64,000 nucleotides of DNA, from NCBI GenBank assembly GCA_039566865.1, contig CM076949.1:8161501-8225500 (forward strand). Direction: 5' to 3'. A model generated the notes under the pieces. The model was not told where the DNA came from. It saw only the letters and a program-made list of their open reading frames with translations, and did not search any database. Below, in pieces: positions 51,590 to 62,008 of this stretch. The translations under genes were made by a program, and so were the position numbers. The number at the start of each line of letters is the position of its first letter. The stretch's first letter is position 1. The stretch is from Aurelia coerulea. Its lineage: Eukaryota; Cnidaria; Scyphozoa; Semaeostomeae; Ulmaridae.

Positions 51590-51775
51590 GTTGATGGTGA
51601 TGGTGAAGGTGCAGTTTTTAGCACCAAGAGCTGGGATAACAAGTAGCTAAGAGCTAATCGATGCCGCGACCCCTTGTTATGACGCTCAGGTGATGGGGCT
51701 CTACCGGGTATCGAACCCTGTCTACCTGACTGTTCTGGCTGCAAAATCAGAGAATTACACCACTGCACCACAACA
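51590..51775 (-). repeat. tRNA-derived SINE, copy 1
   Basis: Reading minus: TGGTGCAGTGGTGTAATTC (A-box-like), GCAGCCAGAACAGTCAGG, GGTTCGATACC (B box), then a tRNA-unrelated body (GAGCGTCATAACAAGGGG) and a GGTGATGG-type tail. The spacing of the boxes is that of a Pol III promoter. Same family as 61612-61790. It is not a functional tRNA: no acceptor-stem pairing is seen. Confidence 0.7.
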
Positions 51776-51827
51776 CCTTTAACTGTTCGTCCCAGGAAAG
51801 AATTAGATTTCAAAATCCATACATATT

Positions 51828-51962
51828 CTCGCCCGGTATGGTAGTTGTTTTTGCGATCCGTGGAGGAGATCCACTCGGTCGACCAAATGAATATAATATT
51901 CATTTGGTCGAACGAGTGGATCTCCTCCACGGATCGCAAAAACAACTACCATACCGGGCGAG
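51828..51962. repeat. 135-bp near-perfect hairpin
   Basis: Arms of 67 bp with one mismatch around a single central base: CTCGCCCGGTATGG at the left and CCATACCGGGCGAG at the right, with GATCCGTGGAGGAGATCC inside. No target duplication was found. Overlapping frames on both strands are mirror images of the hairpin, not genes. Confidence 0.85.
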
Positions 51963-52099
51963 TCAGACAAATATATACACTCTTTGAAACATCTAAATAC
52001 AAAAACTACAAGCACGATTTGAAAAATTGCAGCTCCATTGCCTTACTGAGATGTTAACTTAACTTTGAGAAAATATTGATAATCTAAAATGCATTATCT

Positions 52100-52395
52100 T
52101 AGGGTGCGTTAATTGGTAATCCTAAACTTAGTAAATGGTGAAAAGGGTAGACTTCGCAGGGACGGAAACACGTTTCCCAATCAAAGAGATGAAATCCTTC
52201 AAAACAGCAGGTTTCAAATTCATCCGAGTGAAAACGGGTCCTGTCTGCCTGTGTGGTATTGCTAAAGAAGATAGTGAACCTTTCCTCCTGCATTGCCCAA
52301 TTTTTGAAGAAGCACGAAGAGGTCTCCTTGGCAGCTTATCGGATATTCCGGGGTTAGATATATCAGGACTGGACACAAATCCTTATGTCATATAA
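52100..52395 (+). pseudogene. LINE reverse transcriptase tail fragment
   Basis: The frame TGPVCLCGIAKEDSEPFLLH followed by CPIFEEARRGLL is the C-x-C...ED...LLHC-x-F...R signature of LINE ORF2 C-termini. Upstream coding sequence is missing. The G-tract element at 52413 follows. Confidence 0.65.
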
Positions 52396-52412
52396 TTCTA
52401 TTTGGAAATCCA

Positions 52413-52715
52413 CCCGGGGGGGGGGGTACTTGACTTAAATTTGTACGGGGGTGTGCCCACGAAAAAATTTTTTTTTTACCCTGCTCCAGAATTTTTCGCT
52501 CAAAATGAGAACCTGTTCTAGAAAAAATTGGTGAAAAGTATACTCAAAAACATGAAAGTTGACTGAAAAACGACCCGATCTAGCAGAATATTCCCCTTTG
52601 AAATGTTTTGACAACCTGCTCTAGAAAAATTGCCTCATTTTGATACCCTGTGCTAGAAAAAATTGGTGAAAACGATACCCTTAAAAACGGTACATCCCCG
52701 TTGGACAAATATACT
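52413..52715 (+). mobile_element. G-tract TIR element, right end replaced
   Basis: Starts CCCGGGGGGGGGG-TACTTGAC and matches 21742-22065 at about 93% through ACAAATATACTA. The right TIR is missing: the sequence passes directly into the TATG repeats of the LINE tail at 52717. Confidence 0.75.
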
Positions 52716-52716
52716 A

Positions 52717-52960
52717 TGTATGTATGTATGTAAAATTTCGCCATCAAAATAAAAATGAAAAATAACAGATTCAGAAAAAAAGATCTAATTACCATATTTA
52801 CAAGTTTGAAAAAATTACAGGCAAAAGTTACATATCTAATTTAAAATCTAATTTAATAAAAAACACCCCATGGTTAAAGATGGCAGGGATAGCATTAAAA
52901 GGTCAATGCAACCTTGTTTCCATAATGGTCCCTCCAGGAGTGCCCTTTGAAATTAAAAAA
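52717..52960 (-). repeat. LINE 3' tail, copy 2
   Basis: Same tail as 22490-22800: ATGTATGTATGTATGTAAAA at its end, then AGATGGCAGGGATAGCATTA and GGTCCCTCCAGGAGTGCC on the plus strand. The short tandem TATG end is typical of L2/CR1-type insertions. Confidence 0.5.
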
Positions 52961-53189
52961 AGACAAATTAGCGAGATAAACAGAGAAAGTTTTCATGAAA
53001 AACAGAAATTCATCTAGACCTGAAATAAAGCCTTTCTTAAGGATGATAAGTAAGCATGTCTGTAGGCTGTTTTTAGATATGGAAGCAACGATGAACTATA
53101 TCAAGTCAAGGCAACGAAGAGACTCAACTGAAGCGCGTCTGAGGCGCGCTTCAAAAGTAAACAAAGCAGCATCGCCTCCCAACACCTCT

Positions 53190-54627
53190 TTGTAGTAATT
53201 TTTGTGGATAATTTCTGTCTCGCATTTGATGTCAGGTGATGTTTCAAATATTTTATATTGGTTATCTTAGGGTGCGGGTGCGGGATGGTGGATGGATGGG
53301 ATCCCTTCTGTGCGGATGGGTGGCTGCTGCCCTCTGGTTTTGGTGTGCTATCCCGATTGGGGTGGCGCATATGGCATTGGGCGGCGGCTGTCCATCGGCG
53401 CGTGGGGGCCCTCTGCTCATTACCGTGCATTTGTGTTCTCCCAAATTTTCAATACTCGCAGATATTGTTGCCTGACATCAGATGTGAGACAGACATGAAC
53501 TTTTTCTTAGTAGTGTTGTTGTTGTTGTTTTTTTCCTTGTGTGTTGAAAGTTTGAGTTGTATGTGCCTCTCATGGTGGGAACTCCGATGACCTAGTGTCT
53601 ATTCCCGCCATGATAGGCACAGTAGTTGTATTCTTCTCCTTTTAATTGATTATATAAAAAAGTGCTCCGCAAAATAAATACCTTTTACGTCATAACTATG
53701 GAACCATTGGCTCTATGACAATGAAACAAACATTTCTGGACTTGTCTTGAAACTGGCTTTCATTTGATATACATTTTATTGACTTACATTACATCATCAA
53801 TAATTGGTTGCTGCGCATGCGTACTGACAAAAACCGTGTTAGGCTTCATTTTTCGAAAAGCGAGCAACACCATATGATGTAGCAGATCTCTCTATGTATA
53901 TTTAGCATTTTTTACTATTTTTCAAAGCAATTTATAATCAATTTTATCAGCAAAAATATTAGTGTTACGAAGCAAAAGTTTCAAGATAAGAATTACAAGG
54001 ATATAATCCTTCTATGTTTCAAATCTCATATCAATATGTTTTATTGATTTGGAGATATAACGCGACAAAGTCCCTGTACGTGGTTTTACATCCAAATTAG
54101 CAACATTTGTTGAGGTCAACACTTAATCGCGTGACATAAACAAAAAAATTACGTCATCTTGTTTGCCTTATCGTGTTTGTTACTTGTGCCAAGTTTCAAG
54201 TCTCTAGCACTTTTATGGTTCTGTACAGAGGAGACACACTTTGTGCCGCTCCCCCCCCCCCCTCCTGCCAAAGTTTCAAAAAGCCTAGTCTTGATAGGGT
54301 TAGATTTTAGTATAAGTCAAGAAGTTGCAGCACCATATCTACAACAGTGGTGGAGAGATATTAGATAAAGTTTTTGGTAGGGGGTAAAAAGGCCCCCCCC
54401 CGTCCAAATAGACTTTAAATGGTGGTTCTCAATTGATCTGCAGATATCATTTATTTACCTAAGGCAGTGGAAAATAAATATTAAAGCTTGTTTATATGGG
54501 TGGGGTAGTTTTTCACAAAGGTAAAAGTTATCACGATCTGTTGTTTTGTGGCATTTGCCTTATGACCGTTTCCAACCTGGGCATTACATTGTTAGGACAT
54601 TACATTTTATAATGATTTTATGAGTGG
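53190..54627. other. No gene recognised
   Basis: Several overlapping frames at 53236-53590 come from GC-rich simple sequence (GTGCGGGTGCGGGATGGTGG) and lack domains. A C-tract is at 54251 and another at 54393. No exon pair with agreeing phase was found. Confidence 0.4.
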
Positions 54628-54629
54628 TA

Positions 54630-54898
54630 GAATGCCTGCCAAAAGTCTTGGAACACCTTTGCTATTTTTGCATTTTTTTGCGATTTCCCCCTCTCCCCCT
54701 CAAAACAATGTTGTCCTGTGATGACAAAATGGGGATGGCAGGACGATTCGCGACTCTGATGGAATGCTAGGACAATAACCTTGCAAATCAACATTGTTTT
54801 GGGGGTGAGGGGGTGTTTAAGCCTAATAATCGCTATGGTTAGAACTGCGGATTGTCAAGAAATGGCCTAAGTGTTCCAAGGACTTTTGGCAGGCATTG
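54630..54898. mobile_element. 269-bp Tc1/mariner-like MITE
   Basis: GAATGCCTGCCAAAAGTCTT at 54630 mirrors AGGACTTTTGGCAGGCATTG ending at 54898, with TA on each side (54628-54629, 54899-54900). A GTGTTCCAAGGA block extends the TIR. Non-coding. 54901-55435 holds nothing recognised. Confidence 0.7.
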
Positions 54899-55435
54899 TA
54901 GGCCAGGGCAGATTGTCGTATATAGTAAGATGATCATTACCTTTTCATACATAGAATAAAACATAAATTCTTACGTCTCGGAGACATGTTTGCTCTTAAA
55001 AACCAGCAACTCTACACGATGTAACTCTTGAGAACGTCTGATCGGTGAAACTTCGGATGTATTCCAGCTATTCTGATCTTATTCACTGGTAGATAGATGA
55101 AGTTTGTTAAAATTTGTAAACACGGAAGTCCTGTTAGAGCTATCTACGCCTGTTTAGGATTTAGGAAAAGTGCAATTTGGATAATCACAGAACAATGAAG
55201 TCGACTAGCTGACAAGTTAACAACGCTCTGACTGGCTCTTGTCAAAAGGCTTTTTGTTTGTGTAAATCATCGAGCTTCTGGAGGGGGAGCATGGTCACCA
55301 AGAGAGGGAATTTATGGGACATAGTTTTTCTAGATCACTTTTTTGCGTAGATTATGAATCCGGGTGTTGATCGGGCGGTTGAGGGGGCTTTTCGGAGATA
55401 CAAGGGGGGCCAGGGCCAAAAATATGCCATATAGA

Positions 55436-56234
55436 TTAAACATATCTCAATTGGTTGGATCTTGCAGAAAGAAAGAGACAACAGATTCTGTTTTCCAATG
55501 TAGGTCAATTGCTTCACAGCGTTAATCTATTGTCTCATAAAAATTGGCTATTGTTTCTATCATTGCATCAATAATACCTCTTTTGAATTCTTGAGAACCA
55601 ATTTAGCAAATCTAGAGCTCTTGCCTTGAAGAAAACAGTCACGGCACTGTTACAGTTTTGAAAGGAAATCAGGAAAGAAAAACCTATGTCACATGCAATC
55701 TTCAAACTTTGTTTGCGACAAAATTAGAACGATTTGAAACGGGCCCTTTGGCAGGAATGCTCCAAATAGGTTCTAGTAATTTATTATATTAATACCTAAC
55801 ACCTATAATTACATAGATTTTTTGTTTTCAACTTTGAGTATCAATTTTTCACGAAATTTGTCGTAAAAAGTAAGCATCAAAATAGTGTCCATCTACCCAT
55901 GATCTTACATTCAATATAGAGCATTTTTACATATGTCGAGCACAACTAAATTGCTGACCATTTCGAACAAAAATCATGAAAATCGGTCTTTTCTAGGCTG
56001 ATTTATGACACGTTAAAGTTGGCTCAAAACGCTACATTGCACCGGAAATTCTAATGTAAACAACCACTTGAAATTTTGACACACTTCAAAATTCCATTTC
56101 TCATCATTGGATAGTCCGATTTTGAGAATGTTTGGATTCTGTTAAGCCCAAGGATACCCTCTTTAATGGGGATGTAAAAATTTTCATGTTTTGAAACTTC
56201 ATGTTTTCCTATTTATTCCATGCTCTGGATCACT
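55436..56234 (-). repeat. Right arm of the 17-kb inverted-repeat block
   Basis: Counterpart of 39060-39870. It has diverged further than the outer 201-bp repeats (about 92% versus 99% identity), so the inner structure appears older. Confidence 0.8.
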
Positions 56235-56365
56235 ATGATGGAACAGTATGTTCATGTTAAGTGTTTCCCTGGAGCGAAAACCAGCCACATGACCCATTAC
56301 ATCAAGCCCCACCTGGAACAAAATCCCGATATGGTTATACTACACACAGGATGCAACGACATTAA
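56235..56365 (+). pseudogene. LINE ORF1 fragment 3 (middle of esterase-like domain)
   Basis: The frame QYVHVKCFPGAKTSHM, then HYIKPHLEQNPDMVILHTGC and NDINSE covers the block that follows the GDS motif in LINE ORF1 esterase-like domains, including the expected G-x-N position (here GCNDI). Cut at 56373 by the next element; it continues at 58294. Confidence 0.7.
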
Positions 56366-56373
56366 TTCAGAGA

Positions 56374-58285
56374 CCCGGGGAGGGGGGTCACTACCATATG
56401 TACCAGTACGGGATGTGCCATTTTTTGGGGTACCTTTTTTCAGGCTGAAAATAAATTTTAGGGTGTCATTTTTGGTAACATCACAAATGAACATAAATTT
56501 CGGGGTGTCATTTTGGAAGAAAAATGCTTGAGGTCACAATTTTAGGGTATCTTTTTTAAGGTAGTAAACAACACTAAATTTTTTGAAAATTTTTTTTGTG
56601 ACCCAAACTTTTTTTATTGCATTTTCTAGACCAAAATTTATCGTAGATTCTGATTATTTAAGCATCTAAATTGTATCACTACATATTTAGACAGTATTTG
56701 GCAATTTCAAGGGTGTGGTCATGCTAATTTACCTTAACAACGGTTGCTATGAGATCAGAGAAAGTCCTCAGCACCCCTGGAAAATAAGAAATAAATGCAT
56801 AACACCCTGTGCTATCATATTTGCATGAGAGACCTGTGTGTAACCTCGTTTTGATGGGATTGAGTTGTTGTGTGGCCTCGCCATTTTGATTTTGAAATAA
56901 CAAATCAGTCCTCCAGAAAATTGCCAAGTTCTCTTCATAAACTCTCACTATTCGGAGATATTTGCTGCGAAAATGCCTGCCAGTAACCACAGAGCTGTCA
57001 AGAAAAAGACTAAACGGAAAAGAAAAGGGATTTGGGGCTGCTACAGCAAACAGATAGCAAACAACAGTGGTGTGCAAGAAAATTTTTGGTTGGGAATTGG
57101 GAATGATTTTAAGGCCTAAGACCTGGATGTAGTGTAGGCCCTACGTGCTGAAGTAAACTTTACAGCAAGCCCAGGAGATATCCACCATTAGACTCAATAG
57201 ATAATGGCATGGGATTATTTTGTTGATGGAAAGAATGTAGCACATAAGAATTGCAGAATTCATCAGTTGAAGAACTTACTTTAGGAATTGGCCCATCAGA
57301 TATAGGCTTGGAAACTTGGGCTCTTAGGGCTCTTCACTAAGAAACAGCTGATGATGGTTATTTGCTTGATGATTTTGACATTTTGATGGATGCATTATCA
57401 AGTACTGTTATGTGCAAGTCATACATCAGTGGAAAATCAACACTTGAGGAACCGCAAGGCTGAAAACGAATGAAATGTATAACCTGTGTTTTTGATCTTA
57501 GGGTGTGAAAACTTTAAAGGCAGAAGTCCAGTTCAGTTTAAAAACTTTAGTTTTAGACCCATCAATGATAATTGATAATTTTCATGTAATTTGAAAGCAG
57601 ACGGTGCAAAATTTACGATTCTAGGCCCTGTGTACAGTGAATTCAAACTTTGAATGCGATTTTCTCAGTTTCTCATTTTTTCAGATATCTAAATTTGGGA
57701 CAAGGAGTGGTAGGGCATTGTAGCCTGTAGAAAAATGAAACTTTGCAACATTATTGAAATTGGATAAGACTGTGATCTACATGGAAAATTTTTTCAAAAA
57801 ATTCAAGATGGCGGCTTTTTTTGCAAAAAAACAGTTTTTCTTGATTACTTTCCCTGTTTTATGATTTAGACAGATTCTGTTCCATTCAGATCACAAAGAA
57901 TACAAAGTTACATATACTGTGAAAATTTCATGATGATATCTCATGTACTAGTGGAAATATCTTCGTCCCTAGATTTTGACTACCGTGTCCGCTAATTTGC
58001 ATAAATTAGCATAATTGTACAAAATTAAAGATTTTTCATCATTTGCTGATTTTACATACCCAAATGTATATTCAGGTGAAGATTCATTGATTTAAGTATT
58101 ACTGTTGAGAAGCAGTTTTAAATCAAAGATTTTACCTGCTGAAAAAAATTTAGTGTTGTTTACTACCTTAAAGGCCCGTAAATTTTGGGGTATGGTTTTT
58201 GAAAAATTCATAAATTTTAGGGTATGATTTTACAATTGAAAATAGCACATCCCCATCATCCGCCTATTGAAGTGACCCCCCCGGG
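56374..58285. mobile_element. 1.9-kb G-tract TIR element inside the LINE ORF1, 8-bp duplication
   Basis: CCCGGGGAGGGGGGTCACT at 56374 mirrors AGTGACCCCCCCGGG ending at 58285. TTCAGAGA is duplicated exactly (56366-56373, 58286-58293). Removing the element rejoins one reading frame of the host LINE. Subterminal blocks (TACGGGATGTGCCATTTTTT, GGGGTGTCATTTT) are repeated, inverted and changed, at the right end. A minus-strand frame of 117 codons has no domain. Confidence 0.85.
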
Positions 58286-58293
58286 TTCAGAGA

Positions 58294-58748
58294 AGACCCC
58301 AACTCAAATCGCTTTGGAAATCTGTAACCTGGCCGCCAAAGCAAAAACAAAGGACCGTGGAGTTGCTGTGTCAAGTCTGATGCCTCGTGGCGATAGTGAT
58401 GAACTGAATGAGAAAACGATGAACGTGAATGAGGAGCTGAAATATCTATGTAAAGCAAAGAAAATTGATTTTATCGAGCATGTTAGCATTGTCGGAGAAA
58501 AGCACCTTAACAACAGCAAAATTCACCTGAACAGGTTTGGAACGATTGCTTTTGCAAAGGATTTTTTGAATTATTTGAAACACTGACACTATGCTGAAGG
58601 TAATGTAGAAAATTCTTTATGTCAGAGCACTGAGTTTATAATCCCACAAGAAGTTGCTGATAATGAATCGGAAGCCGATGAAAGTGCCCCGGAAATTTTG
58701 AAGAGAATTAAGCTACAAAACCGAAATGGCCTTAGTATTGGGTACCTC
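58294..58748 (+). pseudogene. LINE ORF1 fragment 4 and junction to the endonuclease
   Basis: KTPTQIALEICNLAAKAKT, GVAVSSLMPRGDS, LNEKTMNVNEELKYLC, FIEHVSI and IHLNRFGTIAFAKDFLNYL complete the esterase-like domain, including the C-terminal His of the HLN/G motif. After a TGA the frame continues to EILKRIKLQNRNGLSIGYL, the usual lead-in to the endonuclease start (..IGHLNINS), and stops at 58748. The rest of the LINE is absent; the right 201-bp repeat begins 55 bp later. Confidence 0.75.
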
Positions 58749-58803
58749 TAGACTGATTACGAGTCGAGTTTCGCTCCTCCGCCAAACTGATATACCCCGC
58801 TAC

Positions 58804-59004
58804 AACTAGTTTAGAGCGCGGCACTGTTCAAAAACCTTAGGCCGTTATGAACTTGAGTAAGCAAGAAAAGCTGCCGAGGCAAAAGAGCAGAGATACTCAT
58901 GAAATGAAGACGAACAAGGTAACGAACTACATTCATTCATTTAGTAACATCTAGGCCAGGTATTGTGGACACGATCGACACAAATCGTGTCCACAATACC
59001 CATG
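58804..59004 (+). repeat. 201-bp inverted repeat, right copy
   Basis: About 99% identical to 30796-30996 in reverse orientation. The same 24-codon frame lies on the plus strand from 58846 to the GTAACG donor-like site at about 58919, with one change (Asn for Ser). The hairpin is at the outer edge, 58962-59004. Confidence 0.85.
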
Positions 59005-59009
59005 ATCGT

Positions 59010-59180
59010 AGGCCGTTCAATCGAACGCATGTTTTGTTTGACTTTGACGGGAAGATTAAATTGGAGAAGAATCAGCCAATCTGATCAAGTTAATTCCAGT
59101 TTTGGCATCTGATTGGTCGCGCCATTTTTTGGCGCTTTGGCAGGATTTTGAATTGGTTTGTTGATCAGTTCGTGAGCACT
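59010..59180 (-). repeat. Third relative of the 3745/5836 repeat
   Basis: AGAAGAATCAGCCAATC with flanking GATTAAATTGGAG, TGATCAAGTTAAT and TTGGCATCTGATTGGTC correspond to 5930-6030 at reduced identity. It directly follows the right 201-bp repeat. Confidence 0.4.
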
Positions 59181-61611
59181 TGAAGCGTAGTACAGTGCAA
59201 ATGCTAAATTAGGACTGAAGTAGTTAGTCTAAGTTGTTGCCTTCGCTCATCCTCGGAACTTTAGTGCGCATGCCCGCATCGTTTCCGCTCTGTCAAGTCA
59301 AATTACTTCCACAGGGACTTCCACTGGATTGATTGATGGAGGACTAGCCAATCAGAGTCAAAGCTGTTAGAAAAATGAACCAATCAGATTGCGAGTTGGG
59401 TTATCGATTAAGCGCATGGTTCATCTTGAGGTAGATCGGGGAAGGATTCAAGGCGAAGGGAAGAAGACGTGCAAGGCAGAGGAAAACATCGAATTGTGCA
59501 TTTATTGCAACGTATTAGGTATAACAAACTTATGAAAACCTTTCTTTTGACATTTTTCTATGGCTCTCTCTGTTTTTTTCAGTCATCACTCTTTTCCTCA
59601 TGCGTTATTTTAAAGTTTAGTAGGGCCAGCACCGCAGTCGCCATGTTGTTTTGGTGGCAGGAATGTCCTCCTCAAAGAGTGGGGAACCCCAAATACAAAC
59701 ACTGGCTTTTGTCGCAACAAACGGTATAGAAGAAGTCACTAACCAAGGTGCAGCATTTTGAGACCGTTTTTGGTATGATTTTGAATCTTTTCATGGATGT
59801 ATTGACCTTCAAATGCGTTGTGTCTCTTCGAGAAGAGGTGAGATGAGATAGGAGAGAAGGAGAAGGGCCGCGCAAGCAGCAAGTGTGAAGTGGATGGAAG
59901 GCGTGCTCGGTTCATTGCGTCCCAGCCTTTGTTGGATGAGATAAAGGACACAAACATTTTCAGCATACCCTGACAAAGAAAAGCCAAATTTGGTGCACCT
60001 TCGACTAAGAAAATAGTTAGAAGTGCATTTTTTTGGAAGATTGCATAAAAAAAACAATTTTTAACATGCGCACGTGCAAGGTTTGATTGGCGTCTGTTGT
60101 GGATAGCTACCCACTCCCCAGGATGTTCCAACAAAGACGGATTATTGACAAGGAAAGGGTTGCTGTGTTTCATTTCAAATAAGCGTAGAATGAAATGAAT
60201 GAAGGGTGCTGTCCACATTCCAGTGGCGGAGCCACGGGATATGGGGGGGGTAAATACCCCCCCACTTTTTTGAAAATGTTGTAATTTAGATTCGTCCAAA
60301 AATGTCATAAAAATATTAAGGTAAGGTTTGTGTTTAGTCTTTAATCTCGCTTTCTTAGTCATCTAATGCTAAATACGATCTCATCATTCTGACATCTCTT
60401 TGTATCGTTTGTGATCACATAGCAAAGTGAAATCAGCACACATACTTGCGCGCAAAAATGGGAGAAGAACGACTTGAGCAGTTGGTGGTGGATGCTCATT
60501 AATAGTGATGGGATATCTCCAGGAGTATCAAGCCAAGAAAAGCTGTCAACCACATTCACACTTTGGCACTTGTTTTTGATGATATCAATCAGTGGCAGAA
60601 AACGCAAATATTGAGGGTTGCACTCCTGAGCACTCCTTCGAGGGTTGCACTCCTGAGAGCACTCCTGTTGCTTCCAGACAGACAGATGTTTGAATTCTTC
60701 TTTCCAAAATTGGGAATTTTACCCTCCAACTGTTAAAATTGCTCCATTTTCTTGATTCTGCCTCTGTTTTCACACCACACCACAACACTACCACAAAATT
60801 TTTTCAACATATATACAACATGAGACCACAAGTTGAGAGCTGGTAGAATCTTGGTCAAAAAATGCTAGAAAAGAAAATGTTGGCATATTGAATTTTGTGC
60901 TAATTCATGTTTTTGGCAACTTCATAGGTTCCTATTCAAAAACTATTTTTTTAGACACACTTTACAAATCTTTTTATAAGAAGCTAAGAATTTGGGCCAG
61001 TGGAGCAGTACTTTTCTATGCTATATACTTTTTATTCCCCAAGCTATTCCCCCAGCTATTCCCCCATTTCATTCCCTTCTTTAGATATAGGGCCTAAGCG
61101 TACTCAAGCGTACCCATTTGGGTACGGCTCCAAAGGGAACTGATTCTGTGTAAATGCTGCCAAAATCCACAACTCCAGAAACCCCAAAGCCCCCAGATAT
61201 GTTTCGAAAACACCTGGGCATTCTTATTGCAATTACAGGCATATAATAGAGCTTTGTTCGAGATAAGTCAATGTATGATTCCTGACTTACGGAATAAATG
61301 ATTGACTAACGGCTTGCTTCGAGGCTTAGATACATTTAGTCAGCAATGCTCATTGACTTCATGGTAATGGCTCAAACTGACATGAGAGAAAATTAAAAGA
61401 TCAGATTAGAAATGTTGAATGAATGAATACAAGGTATCGCCTTGTGAGTCTAGCTACAGTAGCTCTTACTCTTGTTTTAGCAAAGACAATCAACATAAAT
61501 AGCCACAGAACAAACAATGTTTGTGACTTGATTTCCTATTCCCCAGGAATAATGATGTCCCAGGAAATGATGATCAAGGAACACTTGCATATCAAAGGTC
61601 AATGTGCAAGG
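59181..61611. other. No gene recognised; one hAT-like end
   Basis: CAGTGGCGGAGCCACGGG at 60222 followed by a G-tract and C-tract is a typical hAT-type MITE start, but the right end was not found. A 207-codon minus frame (59739-60362) runs straight across it and is not credible as a gene. GGGTTGCACTCCTGAG is repeated at about 60614 and 60641. Confidence 0.4.
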
Positions 61612-61790
61612 GCGCAGTGGTGTAATCCTCTGACTTTGCAGCCAGAACAGTCAGGCGGACAGGGTTTGACACCCGGTAGAGCCTCTCCACTTGAGCGTCA
61701 TGACAAGGGGTCCCGGACTCATTAGCGCTTAGCTACTTCTGTGATCCCATTGATGCTAAAAACCGCAAACTTCACGCACCAGGGCTATAA
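61612..61790 (+). repeat. tRNA-derived SINE, copy 2
   Basis: GCGCAGTGGTGTAATCCTCT (A-box region), GCAGCCAGAACAGTCAGG, GGTTTGACACC (B box, one change), then GAGCGTCATGACAAGGGG and a body ending AAACTTCACGCACC. About 80-85% identical to the copy at 51590. Confidence 0.7.
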
Positions 61791-61889
61791 AGTTAAATCA
61801 CCTCTTTAGATTGTCCTTTGCTGGTAGTAATTCTTTGTATTTAGGCTGCAATAAGCAGGTGATATTGTTAACCACACACTGAGCCCTTG

Positions 61890-62008
61890 ATTGGTTCATG
61901 GTGCAACCCCTAATTGATATAGGAAAACAAGCAAATGAATGAATCTAGTTGGTTCATGGTACAACCCCTAATTGATATGGGAAAACAAGCAAATGAATGA
62001 ATCAGAAT
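61890..62008 (+). repeat. Tandem duplication of about 59 bp
   Basis: TTGGTTCATGGTGCAACCCC to AAATGAATGAATC is present twice in direct order (starts 61890 and 61949) with two or three differences. Nothing else is recognised to 62344. Confidence 0.75.

Larger units (their letters stand above)
39060..56234. mobile_element. Candidate 17.2-kb insertion with about 800-bp inverted repeats, holding the VWA5A-like gene
   Basis: The left arm 39060-39870 and right arm 55436-56234 are reverse complements at about 92% identity, beginning AGTGATCCAGA at the outer edges. The esterase-like frame of a LINE ORF1 stops at the left edge (KLKQSLKHEHT) and resumes at the right edge (VHVKCFPGAKTSHM), which is what an insertion would produce. 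There is no clean target duplication; the flanking GAACACACA and GAACAGTAT are only alike in part. A transposase-like remnant lies next to the left arm (39960-40790). The contents are otherwise a broken LINE, small MITEs and one intact gene. Confidence 0.45.
30796..59004. mobile_element. Candidate 28.2-kb composite or giant element bounded by 201-bp inverted repeats
   Basis: Positions 30796-30996 and 58804-59004 are reverse complements with two mismatches. Both start CATGGGTATTGTGGACACG at the outer edge. Neither repeat is seen elsewhere in the window. No target duplication is seen (left flank GGTAAAGA, right flank ATCGTAGG) and no transposase gene was found inside. Between them lie the LINE ORF1 fragments, the 17-kb inner block and the VWA5A-like gene. 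It may be one large transposon, two copies of a short repeat facing each other, or the product of inversion. Treat the unit as a hypothesis; the repeat pair itself is certain. Confidence 0.35.

Noticed and set aside
51590..51775. tRNA gene
   Set aside because: A and B boxes are present, but no acceptor stem or clean cloverleaf; a second diverged copy at 61612 with the same unrelated body shows a SINE.
53236..53590. Four overlapping frames of 60-110 codons
   Set aside because: GC-rich simple repeats open all frames at once on both strands; no domain is seen.
30796..59004. Maverick/Polinton or other virus-like giant element
   Set aside because: No DNA polymerase, integrase, ATPase, protease or capsid frame was found between the inverted repeats.
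59739..60362. 207-codon minus-strand open frame
   Set aside because: It crosses a hAT-type MITE end and G-tract at 60222-60260, has no recognisable domain, and its composition is that of the surrounding non-coding DNA.
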